This document shows, one piece after another, positions 61,055 to 64,000 of a DNA stretch of 64,000 nucleotides. Position 1 is the first letter of the stretch; the number at the start of each line of letters is the position of its first letter. This stretch comes from Pseudomonas veronii. Its GTDB lineage: Bacteria; Pseudomonadota; Gammaproteobacteria; Pseudomonadales; Pseudomonadaceae. Where the stretch lies: positions 1-64,000 of the forward strand of contig NZ_JYLL01000024.1 of NCBI RefSeq assembly GCF_001439695.1. The letters are read 5' to 3'. Made by a program: the position numbers and the translations under genes. The notes beneath the pieces are model-generated. The model saw nothing but the letters and a program-made list of their open reading frames with translations, did no database searches and was not told the origin of the DNA.

Positions 61055-62020
61055 ATGGGCGAGTTTGAGCTGATCCGCAAATACTTCGCCGCCGCGCCTT
61101 GTGCGCAGGGCGGCGAGGGCATTGCCCTGGGGATCGGCGATGACTGCGCCTTGCTGGCGCTCCCCGCCGGGGAGCAGTTGGCAATCTCCACCGATACCTT
61201 GGTGGCCGGCGTGCATTTCGCCGCCCCCTGTGATCCGTTCCTGCTCGGCCAGCGCTCGCTGGCCGTGGCGGTGAGCGATCTGGCCGCCATGGGCGCCGAC
61301 CCCATCGCGTTTACCCTGGCCCTCACAACCCCCACCGTCGATGCCGATTGGCTGCAACGCTATGCCCAGGGTTTGAACGCCATGGCGCAGAGCTGTCGGG
61401 TGGGCCTGGTCGGCGGCGACACCACGCGCGGGCCGCTGAGCTTGACCATGACCGTGTTCGGCCGTGTGCCGGCCGGGCAAGCGTTGACCCGCAGCGGTGC
61501 GCGGCCGGGTGACTTGCTGTGTGTGGGCGGGGAATTGGGCAACGCGGCGGGAGCGCTGCCGTTGGTGCTGGGCCAGCGCAGCGCCGAGGCCAGCATCGCC
61601 GACCCGCTGCTGGCGCATTACTGGTCGCCGCAACCGCAGTTGGCCCTGGGCGTTGCCCTTCGGGGCAAGGCGACGTCTGCAATGGATATTTCCGACGGGC
61701 TCCTGGCCGATTGTGGGCATATCGCCAAGGCATCGGCTGTCAGCCTGCTGGTCGAGCGCCAGCGACTGCCGTTATCCAAGGCCTTGCTCGCGTTTGTCGG
61801 CGATGACGTGGCGCGGGTGGCGGCCTTGAGTGGCGGCGACGACTATGTGTTGGTGTTCACCCTGCCACCGGCCGCGCTGGCACCATTGCTGGCGGGCGGC
61901 TGGCCGGTGCATGTGATCGGCCGGGTCGAGGCGGGGCAGGGCGTGACGCTGCTCGACGCGAACGGGCGCGACATCACCCCGGCCGTTCGCGGTTATCAAC
62001 ATTTTCGCGAGACGCCCTGA
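61055..62020 (+). CDS. thiL: Thiamine-monophosphate kinase
   Basis: Phosphorylates thiamine monophosphate to the active diphosphate. The 321-residue product has the AIR-synthetase-like motifs GIGDDCALL, GGDTTRGPLS and AMDISDGLLADC. It ends before a 142-nt gap. PAO1 has pgpA directly after thiL; it is absent here. Confidence 0.95.
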   Translation: MGEFELIRKYFAAAPCAQGGEGIALGIGDDCALLALPAGEQLAISTDTLVAGVHFAAPCDPFLLGQRSLAVAVSDLAAMGADPIAFTLALTTPTVDADWLQRYAQGLNAMAQSCRVGLVGGDTTRGPLSLTMTVFGRVPAGQALTRSGARPGDLLCVGGELGNAAGALPLVLGQRSAEASIADPLLAHYWSPQPQLALGVALRGKATSAMDISDGLLADCGHIAKASAVSLLVERQRLPLSKALLAFVGDDVARVAALSGGDDYVLVFTLPPAALAPLLAGGWPVHVIGRVEAGQGVTLLDANGRDITPAVRGYQHFRETP

Positions 62021-62069
62021 GTCAGCATTCAGACCTGCATAGAACCGAGACGAAGGCCAATCGAGCCGA

Positions 62070-62126
62070 TTGATCTTTATCAACGATAATTCAGCTTAAG
62101 CGTCTGTAGGAACGTGCTGTTACAAT
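62070..62126 (+). promoter_or_regulatory. Perfect FNR/Anr-type box and -10 upstream of ribA
   Basis: TTGATCTTTATCAA at 62070-62083 is a full match to the FNR/Anr/Dnr palindrome TTGAT-N4-ATCAA. The best -10, TACAAT (62121-62126), has no good -35, as in activator-dependent promoters. The box centre would then be near -56/-57, between the usual class I and class II positions. Confidence 0.6.
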
Positions 62127-62162
62127 GCCCGCCTCTGTGAAATCTGAAATCAGGAGCACACG

Positions 62163-62780
62163 GTGCCCGTCGTTTTCGTCGCTGCTTCCAAGCTGCCTAC
62201 CCCTTTTGCCATGTTCACCATGCATGGCTTCCTCGAAGAAGCCAACGGGCGCGAGCACGTCGTGCTCAGCCTGGGCGATATCGCCGATGGCGCGCCGGTA
62301 CTGGGCCGCATCCACTCCGAGTGCCTGACCGGCGACGCGCTGTTCAGCCAGCGCTGCGACTGTGGTTCGCAACTGGAAGCGGCGATGCGCGCCATTGCCC
62401 ATGAAGGCCGCGGCATCTTGCTGTACTTGCGCCAGGAAGGTCGTGGCATTGGCCTGCTGAATAAAATCCGCGCCTACGAGTTGCAGGACGGCGGCGCGGA
62501 CACCGTTGAAGCCAACGAGCGCCTGGGCTTTGCCGCCGACCAGCGTGACTACGGCATCTGCCTGCCGATGCTGGAGCACCTGGGCGTGAAATCCCTGCGC
62601 CTGATGACCAACAACCCGCGCAAGGTCAAAGCCTTGACCGAGATGGGCATCACCGTCGCCGAGCGCGTGCCGCTGCATACCGGGCACAACCCGCACAACA
62701 AGCTCTACCTGGCGACCAAAGCCAGCAAGCTCGACCACATGATGGGCAACGAACACCAGGGCGAGGTCGACCGCGCGTGA
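62163..62780 (+). CDS. ribA: GTP cyclohydrolase II
   Basis: First committed step of riboflavin synthesis: opens GTP to the diaminopyrimidine. The 205-residue product has zinc ligands Cys54, Cys65 and Cys67 (HSECLTGDALFSQRCDCGSQ) and catalytic RQEGRGIGLLNK and NNPRKVKAL motifs. The start is GTG 62163 after AGGAG. Its stop overlaps the next gene by 4 nt. An Anr-type box lies upstream. Confidence 0.96.
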   Translation: MPVVFVAASKLPTPFAMFTMHGFLEEANGREHVVLSLGDIADGAPVLGRIHSECLTGDALFSQRCDCGSQLEAAMRAIAHEGRGILLYLRQEGRGIGLLNKIRAYELQDGGADTVEANERLGFAADQRDYGICLPMLEHLGVKSLRLMTNNPRKVKALTEMGITVAERVPLHTGHNPHNKLYLATKASKLDHMMGNEHQGEVDRA

Positions 62781-63196
62781 CTCGAGGCCAGGTGAAACGG
62801 CGACTGTCCTTCAATTGGTGGCAGTACCTGGCGCTGGCGTTGCTGCCATTGTTCGTGATCAACCTGGTGTTCGCTCAGGCCGAACCGCTGTTGCCGGTGC
62901 TGGCCATGCCGTTCTTCATTGCGGGCGTGGCCTCGATGTTTCTCAGCCTGCGCTATTTTCATGGCTATAAACATGCGTTGATCGCCACCTCTAAAGCCCT
63001 CGATACCGCAGAAGAGCCGGCGGCCTGGATCACCCTTGCCGCCCGTCGGCGCACGGCGTTGCTGATTGCCTCCGTGCCGGCCTGGATCGGTGCGCTGGCG
63101 GTATTCGTCGGCCTGGAAGCGGTGCCGTTGTTCCTGCTGGCGTTGTCGACCCTGGTGTTGTTTTACCTCTACCGCATCCCGCGTCAATTGGGATGA
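62777..63196 (+). CDS. Small inner-membrane protein of unknown function
   Basis: I do not recognise the family. The 139-residue product has about four hydrophobic segments (roughly residues 16-33, 38-58, 92-110, 113-132) with a positively charged C-terminus (LYRIPRQLG). Start GTG 62777 overlaps ribA (GTGA) and its stop overlaps the BtuF-like gene (ATGA), so it is translated between the two. The same order exists in PAO1 (PA4047-PA4046-PA4045). Confidence 0.75.
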   Translation: MTRGQVKRRLSFNWWQYLALALLPLFVINLVFAQAEPLLPVLAMPFFIAGVASMFLSLRYFHGYKHALIATSKALDTAEEPAAWITLAARRRTALLIASVPAWIGALAVFVGLEAVPLFLLALSTLVLFYLYRIPRQLG

Positions 63197-63993
63197 AGCC
63201 TCGCTGGCTGGCGCTCCTGCTGCTGGCGTTCGCTGCCCAGGCCCTGGCGGTCGAGCGGGTGGTCAGCCTGGCGCCGTCGCTGTCGGAAATCGTGGTTGAA
63301 CTGGGCGCTGCCGACCTGTTGGTGGGCGTGCTCGATGGCGGCGAGCGGCCAGCGGCGCTGGCGAAGGTCGCGTCGGTCGGGCGCTATGGGCAATTGAACA
63401 TCGAGCGCTTGCTCAGCCTCAAGCCCGACCTGATCCTGCTCTGGCCCGGCAGCATCGGCCCGGCCCAGCGTGAACAGTTGCAGCGCCTGAATATCCCGGT
63501 CTACATCGCCGAACCCCATAACCTCGAACAACTGACCCAGCAGGTCCAGGCCATCGCCGAGCAACTGGGGCGCGCCGACGCCGGCCGGCAATTGTCTGCG
63601 CAGTTGCGCCAACGCCTGGCCGGGTTGCGCCAGCGCTATCAGCGTGCCGAACCCTTGCGGGTGTTTTACCAAGTGTGGAGCCCGCCTTTGTACACCGTGG
63701 GCGGTGGGCAGATCATCAGCGATGCGCTGAGTGTGTGCGGCGCGCGCAATGTGTTCGACGACCTCACGCTGCCCGCGCCGCAGGTCAGCGTCGAGTCGGT
63801 GCTGCAGCGCAACCCCGGGGTGATTCTGGCGGCGGATCAACCGCAGTTGGATGCCTGGAAAGCCTGGCCGCAGCTGGCGGCGGTGGCGCAGGGGCGTTTG
63901 CTGTTGGTTCCGGACAAGGGGCTGGAACGGCCGAGCGGGCAGATGTTGGAAGCCTTGGCGCGGTTGTGTCAGGTGATTGCGCCGAACCGCTGA
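63193..63993 (+). CDS. btuF: Cobalamin-type periplasmic substrate-binding protein (BtuF-like)
   Basis: The 266-residue precursor has a signal peptide (MKPRWLALLLLAFAAQALA) and a class III (single-helix hinge) binding fold: RVVSLAPSLSEIVVELGA near the N-terminus and WSPPLYTVGGGQIISDAL...CGARNVF in the second lobe, as in BtuF. It overlaps the upstream membrane gene by 4 nt. No BtuC or BtuD is in the window, so the transporter partner is elsewhere. Cobalamin or another corrin/siderophore ligand is inferred. Confidence 0.8.
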   Translation: MKPRWLALLLLAFAAQALAVERVVSLAPSLSEIVVELGAADLLVGVLDGGERPAALAKVASVGRYGQLNIERLLSLKPDLILLWPGSIGPAQREQLQRLNIPVYIAEPHNLEQLTQQVQAIAEQLGRADAGRQLSAQLRQRLAGLRQRYQRAEPLRVFYQVWSPPLYTVGGGQIISDALSVCGARNVFDDLTLPAPQVSVESVLQRNPGVILAADQPQLDAWKAWPQLAAVAQGRLLLVPDKGLERPSGQMLEALARLCQVIAPNR

Positions 63994-64000
63994 CGCAATC

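Overview
The window is core chromosome of a Pseudomonas of the fluorescens group. Gene order from birA through the beta/str/S10/spc/alpha ribosomal superoperon to katA, ftnA, uvrA, an MFS gene and ssb follows the order known from P. aeruginosa PAO1. The protein sequences are Pseudomonas-like, and the intergenic REP elements belong to families described in P. fluorescens (SBW25-type REPINs). No prophage, insertion sequence, CRISPR array or integron is visible.

Layout. (1) 1-3102: 5S rRNA and its terminator (end of an rrn operon), birA, coaX, a small SPOR-domain gene, then tRNA-Tyr, tRNA-Gly, tRNA-Thr and tRNA-Trp. The tufB gene that PAO1 carries between tRNA-Thr and tRNA-Trp is missing here; a strong terminator and a new promoter fill the gap. 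(2) 3148-15003: secE-nusG, rplKA, rplJL with an L10-type leader, rpoBC. (3) 15221-33400: rpsL-rpsG-fusA-tuf, then the S10, spc (ending with secY and rpmJ) and alpha (rpsM to rplQ) gene sets. Internal terminator/promoter hand-offs lie between tuf and rpsJ, rpsN and rpsH, and rpmJ and rpsM. (4) 33640-40707: katA, a ferritin without the bacterioferritin heme ligand, uvrA with a LexA box, a YajR-like MFS transporter and ssb. (5) 40790-49746: accessory-type genes (alpha/beta hydrolase, trans-aconitate methyltransferase, cysteine hydrolase with a divergent GlxA-type regulator, long-form Lhr helicase, an RmlD-like protein). (6) 49883-54284: an OmpW/OprG porin and a four-gene operon (His-rich DUF2796 protein, ABC ATPase, FtsX-like permease, DUF3299 protein) preceded by a Zur-like operator. 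(7) 54386-63993: CnoX/YbbN, a methyltransferase, a YbaY-like lipoprotein, then nrdR-ribD-ribE-ribBX-ribH-nusB-thiL and ribA with a membrane protein and a BtuF-like protein.

How it fits together. The first half builds the transcription and translation machinery, with EF-Tu, EF-G, SecE/SecY and NusG embedded. The middle handles peroxide, iron and UV stress. The last part makes riboflavin and thiamine pyrophosphate, regulates ribonucleotide reductase, and probably handles zinc. Sequence-level regulatory candidates are a LexA box at uvrA, Anr/FNR-type boxes at ompW and ribA, a Zur-like box at the DUF2796 operon, and paired repeats between the cysteine hydrolase and its regulator. Three REPINs occupy three of the convergent gene junctions. 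I found no clearly undescribed multi-gene system; the best candidate for further work is the zinc-type DUF2796/ABC/DUF3299 operon.
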